A stretch of DNA of 64,000 nt, taken from contig JAFEAE010000015.1 in assembly GCA_018266575.1 (NCBI GenBank), positions 124,001-188,000 on the forward strand. Direction: 5' to 3'. Below the pieces are notes generated by a model that searched no databases, was not told the DNA's origin, and saw only the letters and a list, made by a program, of their open reading frames with translations. This document shows, piece by piece, positions 26,923 to 36,287 of the stretch (within the stretch, counting starts at the first letter, position 1; the number at the start of each line of letters is the position of its first letter). Position numbers and translations under genes: made by a program. The stretch comes from Bacteroidota bacterium (lineage in GTDB: Bacteria; Bacteroidota; Bacteroidia; Chitinophagales; Chitinophagaceae).

Positions 26923-28971
26923 ATGAGTGAGATCAGAAAAAAATCCATAAATAAAGAGAAAGAAAAAAAAGCTGTTGCTGCGCCTGAAAAAAAATCTTCT
27001 TCTAAAAGAAAAAAGAAAACTGTGGATACACATCAACGTTATGAAGACGTACATTTTGTAGATTCAACCAAACCGGTGTGGAACTACTCTTTATTTTCTG
27101 ACGAAGACATCCATAATTTTCAACATGGAACGCATTACAGTTTATACAATTTGTTTGGAGCACACCAGGTGGAAGTGCTTGGAGTGAAGGGGTATTATTT
27201 TGCAGTGTGGGCGCCAAATGCAACCTATGTTTCTGTGAAAGGGAACTTCAACGAATGGAACAATGATTCCCACCCGTTATTCGTGCGCCTTGAAAAATCA
27301 GGAATATGGGAAGGGTTTATCCCTCATTTAAACAAAGGCGAAGTTTATAAGTATCATATTCACGGGTTCAAAGGCGCAATATTGGATAAGGGCGATCCGT
27401 ATGCAAATTTCTGGGAACGCCGCCCCAATACAGCTTCTATAACCTGGGAACTTTCTTACCAATGGAATGATGAGGAATGGATGAAGAAAAGAAAAAAGAA
27501 CAATTCACTTGAATCTCCGTGGAGTGTTTATGAAGTGCATCTTGCAAGTTGGATGCGCCCCGATAAATATGATGAGGAAACATATAACAGTTATGATTTT
27601 TTCAGAGAGAAATTAGTGCCTTATGTGAAAGAAATGAATTTCACCCATGTGGAATTAATGCCGGTAATGGAGCATCCTTTCGATGGAAGCTGGGGTTACC
27701 AGGGCACAGGATATTTCGCGCCGACATCCCGTTACGGTGATCCACAACAATTTATGGCATTGGTTGATGCATTTCATCAGAATGGAATAGGAGTGGTGCT
27801 CGATTGGGTGCCTTCGCATTACCCGTATGATGCACATGGGTTGTTCATGTTCGACGGTACTAACACCTATGAGTATGCAGATATGCGCAAAGGCTTTCAT
27901 CCCGATTGGAACAGTTATATTTTCAATTATAAAAGAGGCGAGGTAAAATCATTTCTTATCAGCAGTGCCCGTTTCTGGATGGATAAATTTCACATAGATG
28001 GGATCCGTGTTGATGCAGTGAGCTCGATGTTGAAATTAAACTACTCCCGTACAAAAGGCCAGTGGGAACCGAATGAATTTGGCGGCGATGGAAACCTTGA
28101 AGCAATAGCCTTTATCAAAGATTTGAATGAAACCCTGTTCCGTGATTTTCCTGATATACAAACTATTGCGGAAGAAGCAACAGACTGGCCGGGAGTGAGT
28201 AAACCAACATATGCAGGTGGATTAGGTTTTGGAATGAAATGGATGATGGGCTGGATGCATGATACGCTCGATTATTTCAAATTAGATCCGATACATCGTC
28301 AGTTTCACCAGGATAAATTTAGTTTTAGCATGATGTATTATTATGATGAAAATTTCATGCTTCCGTTAAGCCATGATGAAGTTGTGCATGGAAAATCCCC
28401 GATGATCTACAAAATGCCTGGCGATGAATGGCAAAAATTTGCAAACCTTCGGTTGATGTACAGTTACATGTTCACCCATCCCGGTGGAAAACTCCTTTTT
28501 ATGGGAGATGAATTTGGCGCCACCAGCGAGTGGAATTACAAAACCGAATTACAATGGGACCTTCTGCAATTCGATGCGCATCGTTTGCTAAGGGATTGTG
28601 TCAGCGATTTGAATGCATTACTTGCAAGCGAACCAGCTTTATATGAGAACCAGTTCAATATGTACGGGTTTGAATGGGTTGACCTCAACCATCGTGCAGA
28701 AAGCGTGATTTCTTATAGGCGTAAAGGCAAAAAGCCAAAAGATGATGTGTTGGTTATTTTGAATATGACACCGGTGGTGAGGCACGACTGGAAAGTCTAT
28801 ACTTATGGCAAATCTTCCTGGAAAGAGATATACAACAGTGATGATAAAAAATACTGGGGAAGCGGTGATGTCTCTAACCCTGAACCTGTTGTGAACCTTG
28901 TGGATAAAAAGGAGAAAATGTATGAAATAAACGTGCATTTACCTGCGTTAGGTGCAATAGTATTGAAGTAA
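26923..28971 (+). CDS. glgB: 1,4-alpha-glucan branching enzyme
   Basis: A 682-residue GH13 enzyme from the ATG at 26923; a longer frame from a TTG at 26893 is less likely. After a Lys-rich 45-residue N-terminal extension comes a CBM48 domain (YYFAVWAPNATYVSVKGNF), then the catalytic barrel with nucleophile Asp in GIRVDAVSSML, acid/base Glu in AEEATDWPG and the third Asp in LSHDEVVHG. It forms alpha-1,6 branches in glycogen. No glgA, glgC or glgP is adjacent; the GH77 malQ 15 kb downstream may belong to the same glucan metabolism. Confidence 0.95.
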   Translation: MSEIRKKSINKEKEKKAVAAPEKKSSSKRKKKTVDTHQRYEDVHFVDSTKPVWNYSLFSDEDIHNFQHGTHYSLYNLFGAHQVEVLGVKGYYFAVWAPNATYVSVKGNFNEWNNDSHPLFVRLEKSGIWEGFIPHLNKGEVYKYHIHGFKGAILDKGDPYANFWERRPNTASITWELSYQWNDEEWMKKRKKNNSLESPWSVYEVHLASWMRPDKYDEETYNSYDFFREKLVPYVKEMNFTHVELMPVMEHPFDGSWGYQGTGYFAPTSRYGDPQQFMALVDAFHQNGIGVVLDWVPSHYPYDAHGLFMFDGTNTYEYADMRKGFHPDWNSYIFNYKRGEVKSFLISSARFWMDKFHIDGIRVDAVSSMLKLNYSRTKGQWEPNEFGGDGNLEAIAFIKDLNETLFRDFPDIQTIAEEATDWPGVSKPTYAGGLGFGMKWMMGWMHDTLDYFKLDPIHRQFHQDKFSFSMMYYYDENFMLPLSHDEVVHGKSPMIYKMPGDEWQKFANLRLMYSYMFTHPGGKLLFMGDEFGATSEWNYKTELQWDLLQFDAHRLLRDCVSDLNALLASEPALYENQFNMYGFEWVDLNHRAESVISYRRKGKKPKDDVLVILNMTPVVRHDWKVYTYGKSSWKEIYNSDDKKYWGSGDVSNPEPVVNLVDKKEKMYEINVHLPALGAIVLK

Positions 28972-29080
28972 CAGACAGGTGTTTTTCTTAGACTATGACC
29001 TTTTGATTAATTGCCGGGAATTGCTTTCATTTCTGCATATTTTATTGTAGGTTTATTAATCCATAATCCAATTATTTCTT

Positions 29081-30112
29081 ATGAAAAACTGTGTTTTCAT
29101 ACCTTTAGCCATCTTCTGCTGTCAGGCTACTTTCTCTCAATCTTCTGACAGTTCACAAGCGTATTACCAAAAAGGCATCACTGAAAAAAATGCACGCCGT
29201 TTCATGGTGGCATATAAAAATTTTCAAAAATCGGTAGAATTCAAAAAAGATAATGTGGATGCGCAAACTCAATTAGGGTTGACTGCATTGGAATTGCGTG
29301 ATTATGGCAATGCAGAGGTCGCATTTTTGAAAGTAAACGAATTGAAAAAAGATGATCCGGTTGCCATTGAAAATCTCGCGAATATTTATTTCTGGACACA
29401 TCAATGGAAGCAGGCAATTGAATTCGGCGAAAAAGCAAAGCAACTTAATGTTGGTAAAAACTGGAATTACAATATCGGCAAATGTTATTACCAGCAGGAA
29501 GATTATGGGAATGCCTTCAAATATCTGCAGGCTGCATGGAAAGAAGATAGTTCCAATGCAGAAGTCCCTTATTTACTGGCAAGAGGTTTTGTTGATATGA
29601 ATAATTACAAAGCAGCTATCCCTTTCTTTAAAAAAGCAATTGCCCTGGATTCATCCAGGTCGCAGTGGATTTACGAGTGTGCATTAACGTTAGCTACGAT
29701 TTATGATGACAAAACAGCTATTCAATATTACCTGGTTGCGGCACAAAAAGGGTATAAGACAGATAATGATTATTACGAGAACTTATCTGATTCGTATGTA
29801 GCGGCAGGGCAACCTGAAAAAGGAATAGAATTAATGCTGGGTATTTTAGAAAAGAAACCTGCAGACCTTATTTTATTATACAGTGTAGCCAATGCTTATT
29901 ATAAAATAAAAAAATACCAGGAAGCCATTGATTACTGGGATAAAATCTTATACTTCGATAAAGAAAATGCCAAAGCACTTTACATGATTGGTATGGCTTA
30001 CCAGAAAAAAGGCGAGACCGACAAAGGCCGCCAGCTTTGTGATAAAGCCATTGCCATGGATCCCTCACTAAAAAGCCTGAAACAGGAAAAGAATATGAGC
30101 ATGGGACTGTAG
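29081..30112 (+). CDS. Exported TPR-repeat protein
   Basis: A 343-residue protein with a signal peptide ending in ATFSQ (residue 20). It then consists of about eight tetratricopeptide repeats, for example YQKGITEKNARRFMVAYKNF, AQTQLGLTALELRDYGNAEV and KALYMIGMAYQKKGETDKGR. Such repeats serve in protein contacts in the periplasm or at the outer membrane. No enzymatic motif is present. It lies between glgB and a T9SS-exported NHL protein on the same strand, but 109 and 155 bp gaps leave shared transcription open. Confidence 0.85.
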   Translation: MKNCVFIPLAIFCCQATFSQSSDSSQAYYQKGITEKNARRFMVAYKNFQKSVEFKKDNVDAQTQLGLTALELRDYGNAEVAFLKVNELKKDDPVAIENLANIYFWTHQWKQAIEFGEKAKQLNVGKNWNYNIGKCYYQQEDYGNAFKYLQAAWKEDSSNAEVPYLLARGFVDMNNYKAAIPFFKKAIALDSSRSQWIYECALTLATIYDDKTAIQYYLVAAQKGYKTDNDYYENLSDSYVAAGQPEKGIELMLGILEKKPADLILLYSVANAYYKIKKYQEAIDYWDKILYFDKENAKALYMIGMAYQKKGETDKGRQLCDKAIAMDPSLKSLKQEKNMSMGL

Positions 30113-30126
30113 AACTGTGAAGTATA

Positions 30127-30200
30127 AAGTATGAACTATAAACTATGAAGTGATGGGTAAGTTTTAATTGTTCATAGTTCATAGTTTATAGTTCATACTT
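30127..30200. repeat. Long inverted repeat after the TPR gene
   Basis: Perfect 23-bp arms (30127-30149 and 30178-30200), made only of A, T, C and G in a near-tandem pattern built around CATAGTT/AACTATG. The outer flanks also pair imperfectly. It starts 14 bp past the stop codon of the TPR gene and ends 67 bp before the NHL gene. Confidence 0.8.
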
Positions 30201-30267
30201 CATACTTATCTTCTAACTTTTTCTCCGTTTTAGTGTTACATTTAAGAACACTGTTAATGGGGAAACA

Positions 30268-32796
30268 ATGAGGAAATTCTTATTTGCTTCATACATATTG
30301 TTAATTGCTGCAAAAACTACTGCACAATGCCCATTCGCAGTTACATTAGTTCCTACACACGGAAATTGTCTTGGAACATCGTTAACTGTCACTTCACCAA
30401 GTAACCTTGCAACGATTGACTGGCATAATGCAACAAATATCGTGCACCAGGTTAAAGCTATCCCGACAATGGGAGTTGGTGTTACTATCGCCGGTCAGTA
30501 TGGCCGTGGTTCGGCTGCAAACCAGCTCAATAATCCTGCTGCTGTAGCAGTGGATGCAGATGGGAACGTTTATATCGTCGACCGGTTAAATTATCGTGTG
30601 CAGGAATGGATGCCTAATGCAACAACAGGCATTACCGTAGCCGGAGGTAACGGGCAAGGAACTGCAACTAATCAATTGTCAGATCCAATTGGAATATTTG
30701 TAGATAAAAATAAAAATATTTACATAGCGGATTTCAGTAACAACAGGGTACAGGAATGGCTCGCAGGAGCTGCAAGCGGTATAACTGTTGCGGGAGGAAA
30801 TGGCATTGGTGCAGCAGCCAATCAATTGTATAACCCTACCGGAGTTTTTGTAGATGTTAATGGGAATGTGTTCGTTGCAGATGCGGGGAATAATCGTATA
30901 CAGAAATGGGCGCCGGGAGCTACTTCTGGAATAACTGTTGCCGGTGGTAATGGCGCCGGGAAAGCTGCTAATCAATTTGATTTTCCATCGGGGGTTTTTG
31001 TTGATCAAAACGGAAATATTTTTATTTCTGATGAAATAAATAACCGGGTGCAGAAATGGATACCCGGAGCTACTTCAGGCATAACGGTTGCCGGTGGTAA
31101 TGGTGCCGGGCCTGCCCCTAATCAATTGAACACACCATATAATATTTTTGTTGATGCTAACGGAAATATCTATGTAGACGATCTTGTAAATGCTCGCATC
31201 CAGGAATGGACACCGGGGGCTTCCAATGGCGTTACGGTTGCCGGTGGTAACGGCGCAGGTTCTGCTGATAATCAATTTGCAGAACCCATTTGTGTTTACG
31301 TTGATAGCAGAGGAGTCATTTATATAGCAGATTACGGAAATAACCGGGTTCAAAAATGGGCCCCGCAATCATTGATAAACACAACATATACCCCAACCGT
31401 ACCAGGAGCATATTATGCAACAGTCACTAACGTTGATGGATGTACGCAGAACACCAATACAATTGTTGTGACAGGATCCGTAACCCCTGCAATCAGTATT
31501 AAACAAATACAAACAAATATCTGCCCCGGCTCTTCGGTGTCGTTCGTTGCAAGCACAGTAAATGGCGGCAATAGCCCACAATTGCAGTGGAAAGTCAATG
31601 CACTTAATGTGGGGGATAATGACTCTTCATTCAATAGCAATAATTTTAATAACGGTGATTTGATAACCTGTGAACTTACCAGCAACGCAACATGTGCCAT
31701 ACCGTCGACTGTGATATCAGATACTATAGTGATTAATATAGGTACAGCAGTTACGCCAAAAGTGAATATAACTGCATCTAAAATTTCGGTTTGCTCCGGG
31801 GATAGCGTTGTATTTAACGCTATTGCAACAAACGGAGGAAGTGCCCCGGCATACCAATGGCAGGTAAACGGTAGTGATGTAGGCGCAAACAGCAATTTTT
31901 TTACGTCAACATCATTAAAGAATAATGATGTGGTTTCGTGTACAATTACGAGCGATGCTGGTTGTGTTACAAATATAAATGCAGTTTCAAACAGTATATC
32001 AATGCATGTCGTCAACGCAGTAATTTCTTCATTAAATATATCAGCGTCAACAACGGAAATATGTTCAGGTGATACGATAATATTTAAAGCTGCAGCAAAT
32101 AATCCTGGAAATTTACCATCATATAAATGGCTGGTTAATGGGGGCAAATTCATAACCGGGAGTGATGTATTTATTACAAATGCTTTGCATGATAGCGATA
32201 TCGTCAGTTGCATTTTATACCCAGGTTTCATGTGTGCATTACCGGTTGTTTCTTCTGATAGCATAGTTGTCGCTGTTAAACCTAAACCTGAAATTTATAT
32301 TGGGAATGATACGGTTATTGCGCCCGGTGGTTCTGTATATCTTCAGCCAATGATAAGCGGAAATATTAATTCGTATTTGTGGGCACCTCAAAGCGGAATT
32401 GCTGATCCGTATTCATCAAATACGATAGCTTCCCCGGTATCAACAACAACATATACCCTGCGGGCAATTTCTGAAAACGGGTGTGAAAATTCAGATTCCA
32501 TCCGGGTCGATGTTTATTATGGACTGCTCATGCCAGACGCTTTCTCTCCAAACAATGATGGGAAAAATGATGTATTTAGAATTCCTCCGTCAACTACTCA
32601 AAAGATCAAACGTTTTGCTGTGTTTAACCGACTGGGTGAGAAAGTTTTTGAAACAAATAATCCCGGTGCAGGATGGAATGGGGTTTATAACGGTAATGTA
32701 CAACCGCAAGGTGCTTATGTCTGGATTGTTGAATATGAAAATTTGCTAACTGGAAAACCTGAGTTGGCAAAAGGAACGGTAGTCTTAATACGATAA
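30268..32796 (+). CDS. Secreted NHL beta-propeller/Ig-like protein with T9SS type B domain
   Basis: An 842-residue protein with a signal peptide (cleavage near TTAQ, residue 20). Residues about 71-370 form six 50-residue NHL repeats, each opening GITVAGGNG and ending in NNRVQKW, which fits one complete six-bladed propeller. Three similar Ig-like modules follow (ICPGSSVSFVAS, VCSGDSVVFNAI, ICSGDTIIFKAA). The last 85 residues are the gliding C-terminal domain (PDAFSPNNDGKNDVFRIP, FNRLGEKVFET, GAYVWIVEYEN, GTVVLIR) for T9SS export. It is a surface or released binding protein; the ligand is unknown. Confidence 0.9.
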   Translation: MRKFLFASYILLIAAKTTAQCPFAVTLVPTHGNCLGTSLTVTSPSNLATIDWHNATNIVHQVKAIPTMGVGVTIAGQYGRGSAANQLNNPAAVAVDADGNVYIVDRLNYRVQEWMPNATTGITVAGGNGQGTATNQLSDPIGIFVDKNKNIYIADFSNNRVQEWLAGAASGITVAGGNGIGAAANQLYNPTGVFVDVNGNVFVADAGNNRIQKWAPGATSGITVAGGNGAGKAANQFDFPSGVFVDQNGNIFISDEINNRVQKWIPGATSGITVAGGNGAGPAPNQLNTPYNIFVDANGNIYVDDLVNARIQEWTPGASNGVTVAGGNGAGSADNQFAEPICVYVDSRGVIYIADYGNNRVQKWAPQSLINTTYTPTVPGAYYATVTNVDGCTQNTNTIVVTGSVTPAISIKQIQTNICPGSSVSFVASTVNGGNSPQLQWKVNALNVGDNDSSFNSNNFNNGDLITCELTSNATCAIPSTVISDTIVINIGTAVTPKVNITASKISVCSGDSVVFNAIATNGGSAPAYQWQVNGSDVGANSNFFTSTSLKNNDVVSCTITSDAGCVTNINAVSNSISMHVVNAVISSLNISASTTEICSGDTIIFKAAANNPGNLPSYKWLVNGGKFITGSDVFITNALHDSDIVSCILYPGFMCALPVVSSDSIVVAVKPKPEIYIGNDTVIAPGGSVYLQPMISGNINSYLWAPQSGIADPYSSNTIASPVSTTTYTLRAISENGCENSDSIRVDVYYGLLMPDAFSPNNDGKNDVFRIPPSTTQKIKRFAVFNRLGEKVFETNNPGAGWNGVYNGNVQPQGAYVWIVEYENLLTGKPELAKGTVVLIR
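30478..31377 (+). repeat. Six tandem 150-bp NHL coding repeats
   Basis: Six consecutive 150-bp units encode 50-residue blades with the recurring text GITVAGGNGAG, NQL, GVFVDxNGN and NNRxQKW. Units 3 to 5 are the most alike at the DNA level, which points to recent homogenisation. There is no insertion or deletion between units. Confidence 0.85.
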
Positions 32797-32839
32797 AAAA
32801 TAAATCATTTCCCTGATTTGTATAAATTGTACATTCTTC

Positions 32840-34627
32840 TCACATTCTCTCAGGAACTTTTATTCCCAGCAATTCCATTGCAGATTTAATAACTATTGCA
32901 GTGAAATTTGCAAGTTGTAAACGTAATTGTTTTTTTTCTGCAGTCTCAGCATTTGCGATGGAATGCTCTGAATAGAACGAATTAAAAATCTTAGCCACAC
33001 CAAATGCATAGTTGGCGATAACGGAAGGATTCATTTCCTCGCATGCCTGTACAATGATCGCATGGTATTTTTCTAATTCCCTGATCACTTCTTTTTCCAA
33101 TTTCAAAAGCGAAGCCTGGTTCAAAATTGCATTGTTCTCACCGATCTTTTCTTTTCTTAATATGGAGCGGATACGAGCATGAGTATATTGAACAAAAGGC
33201 CCGGTGAATCCATGAAAGTCGATGGATTCTTCAGGGTTAAAAATCATTCTCTTTTTGGGGTCAACACGAACAAGATAAAACTTCAATGCCCCTAATCCGA
33301 TGGTATCGTACAGTTCTTTTAATTCATCTTCTGTAAAATCTTTCACCTTGCCTAATTCTTCCGTGTGTTGTTGTGCAATTGCCACCATTTCATCAACCAG
33401 GTCATCTGCATCAACAACAGTGCCTTCTCTTGTTTTCATTCTTCCACTTGGTAATTCAACCATTCCATAACTCAAATGAAAAATTCCGTCTGCCGATGGA
33501 AATCCCATTTTCTGACAAATCAATTTCAATACTTTGAAATGATAATTCTGTTCATCACCGACCACATAAATACTCAATTCATTTTTAAATTCTTCATACT
33601 TATTAACTGCAAGGCCGATGTCTTGCGTAATGTAAACGGCTGTTCCATCTTTGCGTTGCACAATTTTCTGATCTAATCCTTCTGCTGTCAGATCGATCCA
33701 AACGCTGCCATCTTCTTTCTGAAAAAATACCCCCTTGTTCAAACCTTCTGCCACTAAGTTTTTTCCAAGAATATAGGTGTCGCTTTCATAATAAATTTTA
33801 TCAAAATCACTTCCGATGCGTTTATAGGTTTCATCAAAACCTTTATACACCCAGCCATTCATTTTCTTCCATAATGCGATCACATCCGGTTTTCCTGCTT
33901 CCCAATCCACAAGCATTTGCTGTGCAGCTTTCATTATAGGTGCTTCTTTTTCGGCTTCTTCTTTACTCATTCCACCGGCAATCAATTCATCCGTTTGCTT
34001 TTTGTATTCATTGCCAAACTTCACATAATAATCACCAACAAAATGATCGCCTTTCATTCCCGTACTTTCGGGAGTTGCACCATTTGCAAATTGCAGCCAT
34101 GCAACCATGCTTTTACAAATATGGATCCCGCGATCATTCGCAATGCATGTTTTCACCACATCATATCCGTTCGCTTTATAAATTTCCGCAACGCTCCAGC
34201 CCAAAAAGTTATTCCGCAAATGCCCCATGTGCAGAGGCTTGTTTGTGTTGGGGGAAGAATATTCAACCATTACACGATGGTTGGTCTTTTCCTTTTTGCC
34301 AAAATTGTTGTCGGAAAAATTCTTTTGTAAAAAACTGATCCAGTATTTATCGGATATGGACAGATTTAAAAATCCTTTAATAACATTGGACGAAGAAAAA
34401 AGCGAAGGATGGTTTTGCACAAAATATCCGCCCAGTTCATTTCCCAGTATTTCAGGTGATTTTTTTAGTAACTTCACAAACGAAAAAAGAACGACCGTAT
34501 AATCACCTTCAAATTCAGGTTTGGTTTCGTTTACCTGGATGGAGGTTTCTTCAATTTCTGTTCGATACAAATTTGCGATTGCTTCCCGAGTTATTTTTTT
34601 TACCTGGCTGATGATGTCCATATTCAA
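32840..34627 (-). CDS. argS: Arginyl-tRNA synthetase
   Basis: A 595-residue class I synthetase. The HIGH-like motif is in PLHMGHLRNN and the KMSKS region is replaced by the MKTREGT text seen in many ArgRS. The N-terminal Arg-tRNA additional domain (about 1-100) and the C-terminal DALR anticodon-binding domain (FTGPFVQYTHARIRSIL onward) are both complete. It charges tRNA-Arg. It is divergent from gtrA and convergent with the NHL gene. Confidence 0.96.
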   Translation of the reverse strand: MNMDIISQVKKITREAIANLYRTEIEETSIQVNETKPEFEGDYTVVLFSFVKLLKKSPEILGNELGGYFVQNHPSLFSSSNVIKGFLNLSISDKYWISFLQKNFSDNNFGKKEKTNHRVMVEYSSPNTNKPLHMGHLRNNFLGWSVAEIYKANGYDVVKTCIANDRGIHICKSMVAWLQFANGATPESTGMKGDHFVGDYYVKFGNEYKKQTDELIAGGMSKEEAEKEAPIMKAAQQMLVDWEAGKPDVIALWKKMNGWVYKGFDETYKRIGSDFDKIYYESDTYILGKNLVAEGLNKGVFFQKEDGSVWIDLTAEGLDQKIVQRKDGTAVYITQDIGLAVNKYEEFKNELSIYVVGDEQNYHFKVLKLICQKMGFPSADGIFHLSYGMVELPSGRMKTREGTVVDADDLVDEMVAIAQQHTEELGKVKDFTEDELKELYDTIGLGALKFYLVRVDPKKRMIFNPEESIDFHGFTGPFVQYTHARIRSILRKEKIGENNAILNQASLLKLEKEVIRELEKYHAIIVQACEEMNPSVIANYAFGVAKIFNSFYSEHSIANAETAEKKQLRLQLANFTAIVIKSAMELLGIKVPERM

Positions 34628-34638
34628 TTAATTGCCTG

Positions 34639-34646
34639 CAAAAATA
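34639..34646 (-). promoter_or_regulatory. -7 element upstream of argS
   Basis: TATTTTTG on the minus strand lies 12 bp before the argS start codon and matches TAnnTTTG. The matching -33 element is weak, so transcript start is uncertain; a near-leaderless mRNA would result. Confidence 0.35.
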
Positions 34647-34726
34647 ACACAATGCATTTAGTAGTTGAATATTAATCAAAAGCAGAATATTGAACATCAT
34701 TATGCGTTCATTAGGAAGTTTTTAAC

Positions 34727-34756
34727 TTGTGCTACACATGAATTGGGTTACCTTTG
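34727..34756 (+). promoter_or_regulatory. Bacteroidota promoter of gtrA
   Basis: TTG (34727-34729), a 19-bp spacer and TACCTTTG (34749-34756) fit the consensus in both boxes and spacing. The start codon is 24 bp downstream. Confidence 0.7.
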
Positions 34757-34779
34757 CGCCAATTTTATATTAAAACCTG

Positions 34780-35268
34780 ATGTTGAGACAACGTATTATC
34801 TCCTTTATCGATTTTTTTTATCCTCCTTTCAGCAAACTAATGCCGGAACAAACATTCCGCTATGCCGTGTGTGGGGGTACAAATATGTTCGTCGACATTT
34901 TCACATTCTTCATCAGTTATAATTTCATTCTTCACAAACAAATCCTCGACCTCGGCTTTATTGTTTTCAAACCACATATAGCGGCATTTTTTATGTCGTT
35001 CTGCATTAGTTTCCCGATTGGCTTTTTGTTAATGCGCAATATTGTATTTACCGAATCAACATTACATGGCAGGGTGCAGTTGTTCCGTTATTTCCTGTTA
35101 GTAATAGTTTGCATACTCCTCAATTATTTCTTTATAAAATTCTTTGTGGAGCAATTACACATTTTCCCGACACTTGCCAAATTACTGACAACAGTGATCG
35201 TGGTATTTTTCAGTTACCTCACTCAAAAATACTTTACATTCAAAGTGGAAGAAGTAAAAGCAGATTAA
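34780..35268 (+). CDS. GtrA family membrane protein
   Basis: A 162-residue protein with four hydrophobic helices and the family start QTFRYAVCGGTNMFVDIFTFF near residue 24. The loop LLMRNIVFTES and the closing YLTQKYFTF are typical. GtrA-like proteins are thought to help move undecaprenyl- or dolichyl-linked sugars in wall or O-antigen glycosylation. No glycosyltransferase is adjacent on this strand, although a GpgS-like fusion lies 1 kb further. It ends 6 bp from the convergent VOC gene. Confidence 0.85.
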   Translation: MLRQRIISFIDFFYPPFSKLMPEQTFRYAVCGGTNMFVDIFTFFISYNFILHKQILDLGFIVFKPHIAAFFMSFCISFPIGFLLMRNIVFTESTLHGRVQLFRYFLLVIVCILLNYFFIKFFVEQLHIFPTLAKLLTTVIVVFFSYLTQKYFTFKVEEVKAD

Positions 35269-35274
35269 GCTGCT

Positions 35275-35691
35275 TTAATGTTCCTTAGGTTGAGTCATGC
35301 TGAACCAGTTTCCAACGCCATCGGTTATTATTGCTTCAATGCCATAGAACTGTTCTTTAGGCTCGTTTTTGAAAACCACACCTTTCGCTTTTAATTCTTC
35401 ATAAGTAGCCCTGCAATCGGGAGTGTGCATTACGCCAGCTCCTAATACACCTTTTTCAAGAAGTAATGTAAGCGCATTGCGAACATCTGCATCAGGATAT
35501 ACTGAACTGGTTACCGTTAATAATGCAATTTCAAGGTCCGGCTGCTCGGGCGGATTCAGTGTTAGCCAGCGCATGCCGTTATCCATCGTTACATCAGTAT
35601 GCACACGAAATCCTAATTTGTTTACATAAAAATCATAGGCTTTGTTTTGATCCAAAACAAAAAGGGAAACATGAGAAAGTTTGGTTACCAT
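35275..35691 (-). CDS. VOC (glyoxalase/bleomycin-resistance) superfamily protein
   Basis: A 138-residue protein with two beta-alpha-beta-beta-beta modules. It opens LSHVSLFVLDQNKAYDFYVNKLGFRV, and the second half has VMHTPDCRATYEELKAKGVVF and ends GNWFSMTQP. Possible metal ligands are His in the first strand and Glu near the end. The superfamily includes glyoxalase I, dioxygenases and antibiotic-binding proteins; this member cannot be assigned a substrate. It is probably co-transcribed with the AraC-type gene 62 bp upstream. Confidence 0.85.
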   Translation of the reverse strand: MVTKLSHVSLFVLDQNKAYDFYVNKLGFRVHTDVTMDNGMRWLTLNPPEQPDLEIALLTVTSSVYPDADVRNALTLLLEKGVLGAGVMHTPDCRATYEELKAKGVVFKNEPKEQFYGIEAIITDGVGNWFSMTQPKEH

Positions 35692-35753
35692 AAAAAAAGT
35701 TTAATGCTCAAATCTATACTGAAGCAATAAAATGCAGTTATCGGATCTTGCTT

Positions 35754-36182
35754 TTATTGATCGAGTTTATACGTTTCAATAAAACAAAAAGGAATGAATG
35801 CTTTCGGTTGCTCGGCTGCCAGTTTCTTTTCAACATTCTTATGCTCGCGATAGGATTGTGGGGCAACTCCGATTTCTTTTTTGAATAAACTGCTGAATGA
35901 ACTGATGCTTTCAAACCCGATATGGTTGCAGATCTCTGTAACAGTAAGTTTATTTTCTTTCAATAACAAACGTGCGAGATGGATTCTTTTTTGTGTAAGA
36001 TACTGATGAGGGGTTTTCCGATAAGTGCGGCTGAACAAACGGTGGAAATGGTATTGTGAGATGCAAGCTTCTTTTGAAATTGCGGCAAGACTGATGGGCT
36101 GATGAAAATTTTCATCGATAAACAACTTGGCAGCCACAATTTTTTTGTATATCTCGTTGGATGTATTCATAAAGAAATCCAC
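35754..36182 (-). CDS. AraC-family transcriptional regulator (DNA-binding domain only)
   Basis: A 142-residue protein; a second Met at 36170 (MNTSNEIYK) may be the true start. Residues 10-110 are the double helix-turn-helix of AraC proteins (ISLAAISKEACISQYHFHRLF and LTVTEICNHIGFESISSFSSLFKKEIG). There is no N-terminal sensor domain; the C-terminal 35 residues are short and of unknown role. The neighbouring VOC gene is the probable target, an arrangement common in Bacteroidota. Confidence 0.85.
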   Translation of the reverse strand: MDFFMNTSNEIYKKIVAAKLFIDENFHQPISLAAISKEACISQYHFHRLFSRTYRKTPHQYLTQKRIHLARLLLKENKLTVTEICNHIGFESISSFSSLFKKEIGVAPQSYREHKNVEKKLAAEQPKAFIPFCFIETYKLDQ

Positions 36183-36287
36183 ATCTTTTCAAATGTAATC
36201 ATTGATTTTCAATTCTTCCTGTTTTTCGCATTGCGGTTGGCACAATTTTAGGATTAATTAATGAGCCATTCTTCACCCATAAAATGA

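Noticed and set aside
30478..31377. CRISPR array in the regularly spaced repeats
   Set aside because: The 150-bp units are coding, in frame and without unique spacers.
31413..32264. 283-codon open frame on the minus strand inside the NHL/Ig-like gene
   Set aside because: A shadow of the Ig-like repeats of the plus-strand protein, without its own signal or family pattern.
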